Source: Chitinophagaceae bacterium
GTDB lineage: Bacteria; Bacteroidota; Bacteroidia; Chitinophagales; Chitinophagaceae
Assembly: GCA_016721385.1 (NCBI GenBank)
Contig: JADKIE010000001.1
Span: 800,501-864,500 of the forward strand
Direction of reading: 5' to 3'
DNA: 64,000 nt
The position numbers and the translations under genes were made by a program. Under the pieces are notes generated by a model. It was not told where the DNA came from. It did not search any database and was given only the letters and a program-made list of their open reading frames with translations. Below, piece after piece: positions 30,160-39,820 of the stretch (position 1 is its first letter; each line of letters starts with the position of its first letter).

Positions 30160-32122
30160 ATGAGAGTTAGCTTTATATTTTTTTTAATTATTGTGTTTAT
30201 CCAAAGTACAAATGCACAATCATTTGCCATTAATACAGATGGTAGCACAGCAAATGCAAGTGCTATTTTAGATGTAAAAAGTACAGATAAAGGTGTGTTG
30301 GTGCCACGTATAAGTAAGCTGCAACGCAATGCCATTGCCACACCAGCTATTGGCTTGCTGGTTTTTCAAAACGCACCGGATAGTGTCGGTTTTTATTATT
30401 ACAACGGAACATCCTGGTTATGGCTGGCAACCGCAAGCAATATCTCTGGCTGGACAACCACTGGTAATGCCGGAACGGATACGGCTGTGAATTTTATCGG
30501 CACTACCGATAATATGCCGCTGCGCTTTAAACAAAATAATGGCTGGGTTGGGCAGTTGGATTTTAACCAAGGCACATATTTTATTGGCAAAAATGCTGGC
30601 AAAAATAATACAAGTGGCATCGGCAATATTGCAATGGGTTCTCATTCCTTAGGTTTTAATAGTGTAGCTAGCCGTAATACTGTTATAGGCGATTCCGCCA
30701 TGTACACTCAATCATTCAATAATAGTAATATCGTTTATTTTTCAGATAATACAGCTATAGGTTCTAAAGCACTTTTTTTTAATCAACCCACAACAAACAG
30801 CAATGGATATAAAAATACGGCTGTTGGTAGTGAAGCTCTTTATTTAAATACAGTTGGGCAAGAGAATACAGCAGTAGGCACAGGTGCCATGCATGATAAT
30901 ACAACAGGTTACCAAAATGTTGCCATTGGTAGAAGTGCTCATAGACTTTCTAAATCGGGAGGAGGAAATGTGTATATTGGTTACGAGGCTGGCTACAACG
31001 ACTCCTTAGGGTTTTCCAACACGGCAATGGGCTACCAAGTAATGAAGGAGCATCGTAGCGGTAGCAATAACATAGCAATTGGATATCTTAGTTTAAATGG
31101 AGACACCACTGGTAATGAAAAAAGTAGCTATTGGAACAGCTGCTTTAATGAGAGATAAATCAACTACGCTATCTAATACAGCCATTGGATTTGCTGCATT
31201 AATAAATAATTTATCGGGTAATGGAAATGTAGCCGTAGGCTACAGTGCAGGATCAGGTGCTGCTAATAATCAAGCTAGTAGAAATACATTAATTGGCTAC
31301 CAGGCTGCAACTTCTGTAAACCTTGCCAGTGGTGTTACAGCCGTGGGTTTTATGGCGGCAAGGTCAGCTTTTAATGGCAGCAATATAATAGCAATTGGCG
31401 ATAGCGCATTATTTGCTAATTTAAGTGCCAATAATATGGCGGTCGGTAGTCAAGCGTTAAGAAATTTAACTGGTGGAAGCTCAAATACAGCTTTGGGTAA
31501 AAGAGCTATGTATAATGCGGTAAGTAATTCTCAAAATGTAGCAGTAGGTCATTCTGCTTTAGACTCACTTAGCTCTGGAAATTTTAATACAGCAATTGGC
31601 TACAATACCGGATTTTTTAATTCAGGTAATCAGCATACACTGGTAGGTGCAGGTGCCAATATTTTAACTAATGGAATTGCAAATGCTACAGCCATTGGTA
31701 GTTTTTCAGCTGCCACACAAAGCAATACATTAATATTAGGTTCTATTGCAGGAGTAAATGGTTCTCCTACAAGTGCCAGTGTAGGTATTGGCACTACTAC
31801 ACCAACCGCAAGATTAGATGTGGCAAACACTTTTAAATTGGGTAGTGTAGGCTCAATCAACAACTCTATGATACGTGCCAATGTGGTTATAGATGTAGGC
31901 AGCATAGCTGCTAATAGTGAATTGGATGTACTGGTAACCATCGCTAATATTTCCGCTTTTACAGCTGTTTCAGTTTCGCCTTCGGCAGATATTGAAGCTG
32001 GTGTAAGTATTGAGTGGGCAAGAGTTTCAGCAGCTAATACAGTTAAGATAAGATTTAGAAATAATACCGGATTGGCAATCGACCCTGCATCACAAACCTA
32101 TCATTTTTTAATCGTTCAATAA
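30160..32122 (+). CDS. YadA-head-like beta-roll surface protein 1, frameshifted
   Basis: A secreted repeat protein of 653 aa after removing one A from the run at 31118-31123. A signal peptide (MRVSFIFFLIIVFIQSTNAQ) is followed by an N-terminal domain (SAILDVKSTDKGVLVPRISK to GFYYYNGTSWLWL) of the kind found before tail-fibre-like repeats in Bacteroidota. Many turns of about 14-25 residues then carry the YadA-head motif NTAVGxxAL. A link VGIGTTTPTARLDV leads to a C-terminal domain of about 85 residues shared with the 1398-aa paralogue downstream. It has no YadA membrane anchor and no recognisable T9SS tail. The function is probably surface adhesion or structure. Confidence 0.8.
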
Positions 32123-32193
32123 TATATAAAATAACCATAAAAGACGCACGAAAATCCAGTGCTAATAGATTTTAAATAAAAAAATATTTTATT

Positions 32194-32583
32194 ATGACAC
32201 TTTCAGCAAAATCATTATTTTTTTTCGGCATTTATGTTGTTTGTACCGGGTTTTTATTTATCATCTTTCCAGATAAATTAATTCAATTAACACAGTTACC
32301 TGCAATCTCCTTACAGTGGGCAAGATTTATTGGTTTGCTAGCATTTGTAATAGGTAGCTATGATATTTTTTCTGGATTGAATAATATACAACCATTCATT
32401 AAAGCCTCTGTATATATTCGATTAGCGTTTTCCTTAGGCACCATATTACTTTTTGCCTTTGGGCAAATGCCAATAACTATACTCTTATTAGGCGGAGTTG
32501 ATGCTTTGGGTGCTCTTTATACATTTTTAACATTAAAGTATGAGGCTTCAAAAAAAATTATACATTTTAACAGCTATGTATAA
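32194..32583 (+). CDS. Small four-TM membrane protein of unknown function
   Basis: A 129-aa protein with four predicted TM helices (about residues 7-25, 43-60, 70-88 and 95-115) and short loops. It starts 71 nt after the first beta-roll gene and precedes the second. I recognise no family or catalytic motif. Codon use and base composition match the neighbours. Confidence 0.65.
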   Translation: MTLSAKSLFFFGIYVVCTGFLFIIFPDKLIQLTQLPAISLQWARFIGLLAFVIGSYDIFSGLNNIQPFIKASVYIRLAFSLGTILLFAFGQMPITILLLGGVDALGALYTFLTLKYEASKKIIHFNSYV

Positions 32584-32914
32584 AGCGGCTGAAATACACC
32601 ACAATACACTATTCATATTAATTTAGAATATTATAATGTTAACTTTTAAGTACTAACCCGTCTAATAAAATATTTTTAGCTTTCTCACTACCCTTAATGT
32701 AGTATTGCCCTTTATTATACAAACTCATATTTTTACGCTACTATATTGGTAAATAATTTGCAAGCAAAAAAATGATTGGTAAATAACATACTTTTTTATT
32801 ATTAAATATAAAAAATATGTTATTTTTATTATTCCTAATAAGAAAAACCCTACCCCGGCAAGTTTTCAATTTCCTAAAAGAGCCACTAAATTTTATTATT
32901 AAACCTTAACTATT
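32584..32914 (+). other. 331-nt intergenic leader of the giant beta-roll gene
   Basis: Very A/T-rich, with no open frame of note. It contains a direct repeat (ATTGGTAAATAA at 32745 and 32775) and a short GC-richer patch, ACCCTACCCCGGC, at about 32849-32861. I see no clear TAnnTTTG element and no copy of the ATCCCC-N6-GGGGAT repeat. Confidence 0.5.
32745..32786 (+). repeat. 12-nt direct repeat ATTGGTAAATAA, two copies 30 nt apart
   Basis: Copies at 32745-32756 and 32775-32786. The 30-nt spacing is close to three helical turns, so both copies would face the same side of the DNA. Confidence 0.5.
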
Positions 32915-35900
32915 ATGACTAAATGTTTACGTTTAGCATTTGCGCTATTGTTTGCAACTGCTGCCTCTTTTACTGCAAAATCACAAAATTTAGCAATTAA
33001 TAATACCGGTTCTGCTGCTGCACCAAGTGCTATTTTAGACGCCTCAAGCACTACCAAAGGAGTATTGGTTCCCCGTATGGATAAAACACAAAAAAATGCT
33101 ATAGCTGCTCCGGCTAATGCGTTATTAGTTTATCAAACAGGGCCAGATAGTATAGGCTTTTATTACTACGATTTGCCCAATACACAATGGGTGTACATTA
33201 ACCCTTCGGGCAATACAAACGACACTACTGCATGGAAAATTACCGGTAACAGTAACATAACATCGGCTAATTTTTTAGGTACCACCAACGATACTGCCTT
33301 GCGGTTTAGGATAAAAAATATTCCATCCGGTATATTAGATAGTGCTACACAAAATACCGCATTAGGCTATAAATCGTTAGCTAATCGTACTACAGCGGTA
33401 GGTAATACCAGCCTTGGATATTTATCTAACCAAGAAAGAACACAAGGCGATTACAATACAGCCATTGGTGTGGAGGCATTACAAAAAGATACAACGGGTG
33501 GTTTAAATACTGCTATTGGTTGGAGAGCATTACGCAACCATGTAACTGGTAGCGAAAATACCGCTGTTGGTGTAGGAGCTTTAGAAGCAGATAGTTCGGG
33601 GAATTATAATACTGCTATTGGCAGATATGCTTCTTACTATCAAAAAAAAGGGATTTTAAATACAACAGTGGGTTATGCTACCGGAAATCTTGCGGATAGT
33701 GCGAATTTTGTAACTGCAATTGGCTCGTATGCATTAGGCTATAATAAAAGAGATAATAACACAGCTGTTGGTTATGCCGCCGGTTACGCCAACAATTTTA
33801 CTGCTCCCGGTATTACGCAAGGTAACGAAAATGCATATTTAGGTACAGAAGCAGGCCATGGAAACTGGAGTGGAAATAAAAACACTGGCGTAGGTTTTAG
33901 AGCTCTTTATAATAGAACCGGAAATACAGTATTAGCCGGAAATAGAAATACAGCCGTAGGAGATAGCGCAATGGGCTTTACTTGGGGCAATTCAAATGTA
34001 GCAGTAGGTACCGAAGCATTAAGCAGGGCAAATGGGGTAGCATATAATATTGCAATTGGTGATAGTGCATTGGGCGGCGCTTTTAACACATCTGGTAATG
34101 TAGCCATTGGCTATAAAACCTTAGCAAAACAAATAAATAATGGTTACAACACTGCAGTTGGTTATTATAGCCAAAGAGATTCATCCAAAAACACATACTA
34201 CAATACATCCATCGGTGCTTACAGCATGGAATATAACCGTACCGGCATTTACAATACAGGTTTAGGTTTAAGTGCAATGCGTTTTTCCGACAGCTCTTCC
34301 TACAATACCGTAGTTGGTGCCGATGCAATGTATTTACATAAAAAAGGAAATTTAAATACCGCAATTGGTATGGAAGCTATGCAATACGATAGTGCCGGAT
34401 GGTACAATACCGCAGTAGGTTGGCGCTCTTTACGCAATAATAAAATAGGTGTAGAAAATACAGCTATAGGCGTTGGAGCTTTAGAGGCAGACTCAAGTGG
34501 CAACTGGAATACAGCTGTAGGCAGGTATGCCGGCTTTGGGCAAAAACTTGGAAATTATAATGTGTATATGGGTTATCAAAGTGGACAAGCGGCAGATAGT
34601 GCAATTCATTCTACATCTATTGGTACTTTTTCGGGATATCATAATAAAAGAGATTATACTACTGCTTACGGTGCTTACAGTTTAGTATATAATAGCCTTA
34701 ATGCTGCTCCTGATGAGGGTATAGAAAACACAGGCTTAGGCTATGGTGCAGGCTATCAAAACAGAACCGGCTCAAAAAATACCGCTGTTGGTTTTCAGGC
34801 AATGAACGGAAACTATTTAATTGGCTCCGGTAACAGAAATGTAGCTGTTGGCGATAGTGCATTATTTAGTAATAGTACAGCCAGTGATAATGTAGGTATA
34901 GGTTTTAATGCAGCAAGCTCAATTAGAGGAGGTAGTAATAATATTGCAATTGGTTCATCTGCCTTGCTGCAAGACTCAAGCGGATCTAACAATGTAGTAA
35001 TTGGCTACCAGGCAGCCTTAAATAATGATTCTGCTAGCTCTACAATAGCAATTGGAACACAATCGCTTTATTATAATACTATTGATAGTAATGTAGCAAT
35101 TGGTGATAGAGCAGGTTATTTTGCAAATAGTAATGCTTTAGCCCCTTCTAAAGAACAAACTTTTTTGGGTACTAATGCTGGTTTTGGAAGTTTTGCCAGC
35201 AGTAAAAATACAGCCATTGGTTTTAAAGCGCTTATGCAAAAAATAGGTAATGTTTATACAGACTACACAAATGGTGGTAGAAATACCGTTATTGGCGACA
35301 GTGCTATGGCCGGAAGCCCCGGTGCTTTTAATGTAGCTATTGGTGCCGAGACAATTAGTAGGGCTGGTCTAAATACTTTGAGAAATGTTGCTGTAGGTGA
35401 TAGCTCTATGGGTAATGCATTTAATACACAAGATAATGTTGGCGTGGGTTACAAAACACTAAGTCAAATTCGTAATCAGGGTAATACCGCAATAGGCACT
35501 TACGCCGGGCAAAAGCTTGGTAATACAATTTGGAATACCGCTATCGGCTACTATGCTTTAGAAACCGATACTACCGGAAGCGAAAATACTGTTATGGGTA
35601 CTTCCTCTTTCAGATTAAATGGAAACGGAATAAGGAATGTGGGTGTAGGTATTAACACCGGTTATAATGTAACAAGCAGTTATAATGCTTTTTTAGGTAG
35701 CTATGCCGGTGAGGGTGCTGCTGGTTTTAGCACAGGAGGATCAAACACCGGAGTTGGAAGTTTTGCTTTATCGGATATAAGATCCGGTGCTTCTAATACC
35801 GCTGTTGGATATCAGGCTTTGGCCTCAGACACCAGCGGCGATTTTAATGTGGCCATGGGACGAAATGCTTTGTATACAAACCTTGCAAGTGATTTTAATA

Positions 35901-37111
35901 CTGCCGTAGGGTATAATTCTTTATTACAACATAAAAGAGCCGGATTTACATATAATACAGGATTGGGTTCCTTTGCGCTGGAGCAAGATAGCAGTGGCTA
36001 TCAAAATACCGGCGTGGGTACCTCTGCATTCCGTATTAATAAAACGGGCATTTTAAATACAGGCGTTGGTATCAATGCTGGTTATAATCAAAAAGAATCG
36101 TACAATACTTTTATCGGTGCTTATTCTGGTGTTGGCGAAAGATCCCCGGGAAGTAATTATGCAGTTGATACCGGTAATGCTAATACAGGTATGGGGGTAT
36201 ATTCTTTAAACCGGATTGCCAATGGCAGTAATAACGTGGGTTTGGGTTACAGCGCCATGTACAGCGATTCAAGCGGCAACCTTAATACCGCTGTTGGTAA
36301 TGGGGCATTATATTCAAACACTCAGTCGCATACCAATAATGCTTTTGGCTGGAATGCTTTGTATAATTATGATGGTGGCAATATTGGTGGTTTTAACAAT
36401 GCTTTTGGAGACCGTGCTGCTGAAAGCCTCACCAGTGGAACTCAAAATGTGGTAATGGGGTCTTGGGCATTTCTTGACCATACATCCGGGTCGTTTAACA
36501 CCGCCGTGGGAAATTATGTAATGGGACTAGGTACCGGAGGTAATAACAATACAGCTTTGGGTGCAGGTGCTTTATTTGTTACCAGTGCCAATGGCAATAC
36601 AGCGATTGGAAGCGGTGCAGGAACTACAAATACTACCGGTACCAACAATACACTGTTAGGATTTAATGCCGATGTAGCCAGTAGTAACCTTACCAATGCT
36701 ACGGCAATTGGCTATAATGCAAGTGTAGCTCAAAGCAATTCACTGGTGCTTGGGCAGGCCGGCACCAACGTAGGTATTGGAACTACAACTCCTGGCGCCA
36801 ATCTTGATGTAAGCGGAAATTTTTCATTAGGTGTAAATGGAACAGTTTTAACAGAAGTTATAAAACAAACAGTTGCAGCATCTATTCCCATTATACCGGT
36901 AAATGGTACTGCAAGCTTTACCCTAACTGTTACCAATGCCACTGTTGGCAGTACAGTTATGGTATCGCCAACTATAACCTTAACACCAGGCACCGTTGTG
37001 GCTTATTCAAGGGTAACAGGTGCTAATACAGTTACGGTATGGGTTGGCAATGTAACTGCTGCGGCAATTGCGGCACAAACCCCATTCTTTTATGTAACAG
37101 TAATAAGATAA
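32915..37111 (+). CDS. Giant YadA-head-like beta-roll surface protein 2
   Basis: A 1398-aa intact protein. Signal peptide (RLAFALLFATAASFTAKSQ), then the same N-terminal domain as the first paralogue (SAILDASSTTKGVLVPRMDK, GFYYYDLPNTQWVYI). Some 1100 residues follow of tandem turns with consensus NTAVGYxAL or NVAIGDSAL, a left-handed parallel beta-roll signature of YadA-type heads. Segments rich in Tyr, Gly, Asn and Ser link the turns. The C-terminus has VGIGTTTPGANLDVSGNF and a shared domain of about 85 residues ending FFYVTVIR. No YadA barrel anchor, coiled-coil stalk or T9SS sorting tail is seen. Large blocks are duplicated internally. It probably forms a long surface fibre or sheath. Confidence 0.82.
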   Translation: MTKCLRLAFALLFATAASFTAKSQNLAINNTGSAAAPSAILDASSTTKGVLVPRMDKTQKNAIAAPANALLVYQTGPDSIGFYYYDLPNTQWVYINPSGNTNDTTAWKITGNSNITSANFLGTTNDTALRFRIKNIPSGILDSATQNTALGYKSLANRTTAVGNTSLGYLSNQERTQGDYNTAIGVEALQKDTTGGLNTAIGWRALRNHVTGSENTAVGVGALEADSSGNYNTAIGRYASYYQKKGILNTTVGYATGNLADSANFVTAIGSYALGYNKRDNNTAVGYAAGYANNFTAPGITQGNENAYLGTEAGHGNWSGNKNTGVGFRALYNRTGNTVLAGNRNTAVGDSAMGFTWGNSNVAVGTEALSRANGVAYNIAIGDSALGGAFNTSGNVAIGYKTLAKQINNGYNTAVGYYSQRDSSKNTYYNTSIGAYSMEYNRTGIYNTGLGLSAMRFSDSSSYNTVVGADAMYLHKKGNLNTAIGMEAMQYDSAGWYNTAVGWRSLRNNKIGVENTAIGVGALEADSSGNWNTAVGRYAGFGQKLGNYNVYMGYQSGQAADSAIHSTSIGTFSGYHNKRDYTTAYGAYSLVYNSLNAAPDEGIENTGLGYGAGYQNRTGSKNTAVGFQAMNGNYLIGSGNRNVAVGDSALFSNSTASDNVGIGFNAASSIRGGSNNIAIGSSALLQDSSGSNNVVIGYQAALNNDSASSTIAIGTQSLYYNTIDSNVAIGDRAGYFANSNALAPSKEQTFLGTNAGFGSFASSKNTAIGFKALMQKIGNVYTDYTNGGRNTVIGDSAMAGSPGAFNVAIGAETISRAGLNTLRNVAVGDSSMGNAFNTQDNVGVGYKTLSQIRNQGNTAIGTYAGQKLGNTIWNTAIGYYALETDTTGSENTVMGTSSFRLNGNGIRNVGVGINTGYNVTSSYNAFLGSYAGEGAAGFSTGGSNTGVGSFALSDIRSGASNTAVGYQALASDTSGDFNVAMGRNALYTNLASDFNTAVGYNSLLQHKRAGFTYNTGLGSFALEQDSSGYQNTGVGTSAFRINKTGILNTGVGINAGYNQKESYNTFIGAYSGVGERSPGSNYAVDTGNANTGMGVYSLNRIANGSNNVGLGYSAMYSDSSGNLNTAVGNGALYSNTQSHTNNAFGWNALYNYDGGNIGGFNNAFGDRAAESLTSGTQNVVMGSWAFLDHTSGSFNTAVGNYVMGLGTGGNNNTALGAGALFVTSANGNTAIGSGAGTTNTTGTNNTLLGFNADVASSNLTNATAIGYNASVAQSNSLVLGQAGTNVGIGTTTPGANLDVSGNFSLGVNGTVLTEVIKQTVAASIPIIPVNGTASFTLTVTNATVGSTVMVSPTITLTPGTVVAYSRVTGANTVTVWVGNVTAAAIAAQTPFFYVTVIR
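33455..35500 (+). repeat. Internal segmental duplications within the giant beta-roll gene
   Basis: The block starting NTAIGVEALQKDTTGG at 33455 recurs as NTAIGMEAMQYDSAGW at 34355, and VGALEADSSGNYNTAIGRYA (about 33569) recurs with W/V changes at about 34469. Both pairs are exactly 900 nt apart, so about 300 codons were copied in frame. A further related block (GDSAM, GYKTL) recurs at about 34109 and 35447 with a different spacing. Confidence 0.75.
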
Positions 37112-37192
37112 AAAAAATGGAGACAAAAAATAAAAAAAGAACAATTAGAAAACGATATTAAAGCCATAAAGCAAAATTGAGGATGCAATAAT

Positions 37193-37210
37193 ATCCCCCA
37201 AAAAGGGGAT
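37193..37210. promoter_or_regulatory. Inverted repeat ATCCCC-N6-GGGGAT, site 3 (upstream of the T9SS protein)
   Basis: ATCCCC-CAAAAA-GGGGAT with one more flanking pair (T/A) lies 74 nt before the ATG at 37285. No T-tract follows on the plus strand, so it is not a terminator for the preceding gene. Confidence 0.6.
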
Positions 37211-37284
37211 ACAAAAAAGTTTTAAAAACTTTAAATTGCTCCATAAAACGCTAAATTGCCTTTACTATATAATACTAAGCTAAT

Positions 37285-38823
37285 ATGCTAAAACAATTAT
37301 TAACCTTACTTACACTTTTTGTTGCAACGCAACTGCAAGTACAAGCACAACAAATAGCTAAAGCTACCAATGTAAATTTAGTAACCTCCCCAGGTACCAA
37401 ATTGGTACTTAGTGGTGGTATTACATTTACCGGCACTACTAATTTTAGGGATAGCGGCGAAGTATATTTACGCCCAAATACGCTGGGTGGACAAGAAAAC
37501 TGGTTAGATAGTACAGCAGCAGGTGTGTATGATTTAACCAGTAACGGCAAAGTGTTTTTTGAAAGCGATAGTTTTCAATACATTTATGGCAATACGCAGT
37601 TTTACAACTTACGAAGCTTTAGCGATAGCGGTGTGGTACTAAACTCCAATATTGAAGTACGCAATATCTTAAATTTAGATAAGCGTTTTGTTTATACTTT
37701 ACCTGCCACAAAAATGTATGTTAGCAATACTTCATTAAACGCTATACAAAGTGCAAATAGCTTTAGCACAAGTTGGATACACGGCCGTTTGGAAAGAGCT
37801 ACCAATATTGCCGGCACCGGTGCAGATGGAAACGATTATGTTTTTCAGGTAGGAAAAGACACCTTATATGCACCCGTAAAACTATCAAAATTTAATACCA
37901 ATTTGGCAAGATATGAAGTTGAGTATTTCCCAACATCACCATTTGACAGATTAACTGTTTTTTCGCCCCCTATTGATCATATCAGCGATGTGGAAAACTG
38001 GGAAATTACAAGTAACATACCAACAGGCCAAGATGATGATGCAAAGGTTTGGCTTAGTTGGAGAGGTTATAGTAATGTAAGTGCAAGTGCCGCTGTAAGA
38101 GATAGCCTTTTGGTAGCTCAGTATATTAATAGACCTGGTTGGACTTGGGATGTTCCGGGTCTTTGGGCTACAGGCAATGTTTTTGGGCCAGATAGTTTAT
38201 CAGGTTATGTAAGATCTAATACGTTTAACGGCATTTTTACCTTTGATCACCGAAGGTTTACTTTAGGGTCTTTTAGCAAATACAATGCCTTACCCGTTAA
38301 ATTTTTATACTTTACAGCCATTGCAGATGGTAACAAAGTTCGCCTAAACTGGAATGTAAAAGATGAGCAGGAAGTAGTTAAATACGAAGTAGAAAAATCA
38401 CTCACCAGTACTTCTTTTACAAAAATAAACACCGTTAACTCATTACAAAAAGCGCAATGGCTTTATACCGATTACGATTATACACCTGCAGATGGATGGA
38501 ATTATTACCGGTTACGCATTACAGATATAAGAGGAAAAATAACTTACTCTCCAATTCAAAGAGTTAAGTTTAGCAAAGGATTAGAGGTTGTAAAACTTTT
38601 CCCTAACCCTGCTGTTGATATTGTAAATGTACAGTTGCCATCATCCTATATTGGTACATCTACATTGCAATTATATGCTATCGACGGTAGGTTTATCTCT
38701 ACCTTAAAACCATCTGTTAATACAGTGCAGTTAAATGTACAAGCGTTAGCAAAAGGCACATATATTTTACGCATACTTAAAACCAACGGAGAAACAGAAT
38801 CTTATCCATTTATAAAAAAATAA
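37285..38823 (+). CDS. Secreted protein with T9SS type A C-terminal sorting domain
   Basis: A 512-aa protein with Sec signal (KQLLTLLTLFVATQLQVQAQ), a central beta-rich region without a recognised catalytic motif, a fibronectin-like segment before the tail (LPVKFLYFTAIADGNKVRLN, YEVEKSLTSTSF) and a C-terminal T9SS domain (VKLFPNPAVDIVNVQLP to GTYILRILKTNGE). It is therefore exported through the type IX system and probably attached to the surface. It follows the giant beta-roll protein by 173 nt with inverted repeat site 3 in the gap, so it may be a partner of that fibre. The function of the core is unknown. Confidence 0.87.
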   Translation: MLKQLLTLLTLFVATQLQVQAQQIAKATNVNLVTSPGTKLVLSGGITFTGTTNFRDSGEVYLRPNTLGGQENWLDSTAAGVYDLTSNGKVFFESDSFQYIYGNTQFYNLRSFSDSGVVLNSNIEVRNILNLDKRFVYTLPATKMYVSNTSLNAIQSANSFSTSWIHGRLERATNIAGTGADGNDYVFQVGKDTLYAPVKLSKFNTNLARYEVEYFPTSPFDRLTVFSPPIDHISDVENWEITSNIPTGQDDDAKVWLSWRGYSNVSASAAVRDSLLVAQYINRPGWTWDVPGLWATGNVFGPDSLSGYVRSNTFNGIFTFDHRRFTLGSFSKYNALPVKFLYFTAIADGNKVRLNWNVKDEQEVVKYEVEKSLTSTSFTKINTVNSLQKAQWLYTDYDYTPADGWNYYRLRITDIRGKITYSPIQRVKFSKGLEVVKLFPNPAVDIVNVQLPSSYIGTSTLQLYAIDGRFISTLKPSVNTVQLNVQALAKGTYILRILKTNGETESYPFIKK

Positions 38824-38825
38824 AC

Positions 38826-39275
38826 ATGAAAATTATAAAAGCACTTTTGTTATTAACAACCGGTTTAGTAGTAAATCAAACAGTATCTGCACAACAGTTA
38901 CAAAACGAAAAGTTGGTAGCAAAGCCGGTTGTGGCTATAGAAAATAGCACCCCTGCGCCGGGGAGCAAACCGGCTTTAGCTGCAACAGATGTAGCACCGT
39001 TGGCCAGTATGCCTGTGAAGGCAATGCCAGCAGAAAAGAGAGCTGTGGCTGCTGCACCCAATGATATAGATAAATCGAAACTTGTAATAGCAGATGCTAA
39101 AACTGATAACACAGCAGGCTTAACAAATGAACAAAAAAGCACTCTTAACGGTACTTTTAAAGCCCCAAAAATAACTGAAAATGCAGGCATATCTACAACA
39201 TCAAAAACTGCAACACCAAAAGCTGCAACTTCGCCGGCATTACAATCTGCACCTGTAAAAGCTTCTGATTTATAG
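38826..39275 (+). CDS. Low-complexity secreted protein, unknown function
   Basis: A 149-aa protein with a clear signal peptide (KIIKALLLLTTGLVVNQTVSA) and a mature part dominated by Ala, Lys, Thr, Pro and Ser with no folded-domain signature, likely disordered. It begins 2 nt after the T9SS protein stop and is in the same operon, followed by a terminator. It could be a cell-wall or fibre-associated linker, but there is no direct evidence. Confidence 0.65.
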   Translation: MKIIKALLLLTTGLVVNQTVSAQQLQNEKLVAKPVVAIENSTPAPGSKPALAATDVAPLASMPVKAMPAEKRAVAAAPNDIDKSKLVIADAKTDNTAGLTNEQKSTLNGTFKAPKITENAGISTTSKTATPKAATSPALQSAPVKASDL

Positions 39276-39312
39276 TAGAGCCACAAAACCGTTTTTATTT
39301 ATTATTAAGTAG

Positions 39313-39345
39313 CATCTTGTATTGAAAAGTACAGGATGTTTTTTT
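39313..39345 (+). terminator. Rho-independent terminator closing the surface-protein cluster
   Basis: CATCTTGTA and TACAGGATG form a 9-bp stem (one G-T pair) with an 8-nt loop, followed by seven T. Confidence 0.75.
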
Positions 39346-39388
39346 ATGCCCTTTTATAGGTAATTTTGTTTACTAAATTTTTTCTTTT

Positions 39389-39798
39389 ATGCTACAAAGA
39401 ATACAATCTGTTTGGTTACTGCTTGCAACTGTATGCAGTTTTTTAACTATAAAATTTCCTTTTTATAGTGGTACAAATAGTAAAGGTGAAGCATCGTATC
39501 AACTTGTTGCTACAGAAAATATTTACTTACTTGTACTAACCATTGCTATTGCTGTTGTTTTATTAATAACTATTTTTTATACAAAAACAGGCTATTACAA
39601 CTTAGGTTATGTGTACTTGCCATTTTGCTGGAAGCTGTTACACTTTTTTTGTATTACAGAGAGTTAAAAACATTTACCGTTGGTACGTATTCATTAACAG
39701 CACTACTACATAGTTTTATTATTTTATTTATTGTTTTAGCGGCAAGATCAATTAATAAAGATGAAAAACTGATAAAAAGCACTGACAGGTTGCGCTAA
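39389..39798 (+). CDS. DUF4293-type membrane protein, frameshifted
   Basis: A 136-aa four-TM protein starting MLQRIQSVWLLLATVCSFL, the characteristic DUF4293 opening of Bacteroidota. One A is missing in the run at 39583-39587; restoring it gives TKNRLLQLRLCVLAILLEAV and a tail ending STDRLR. Function unknown. It is followed 22 nt later by a TlpA-like gene. Confidence 0.75.
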
Positions 39799-39820
39799 TA
39801 AAACAATAACCTGCTTGATA

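Noticed and set aside
33400..36700. Dense periodic repeats resembling a CRISPR array or tandem satellite
   Set aside because: The repeats are coding, degenerate at the nucleotide level and vary in length as expected for beta-roll turns; one intact 1398-aa frame runs through them.
38876..39286. 136-codon minus-strand open frame
   Set aside because: Antisense to the low-complexity secreted protein. The Ala/Pro-rich sense strand naturally leaves the reverse frame open.
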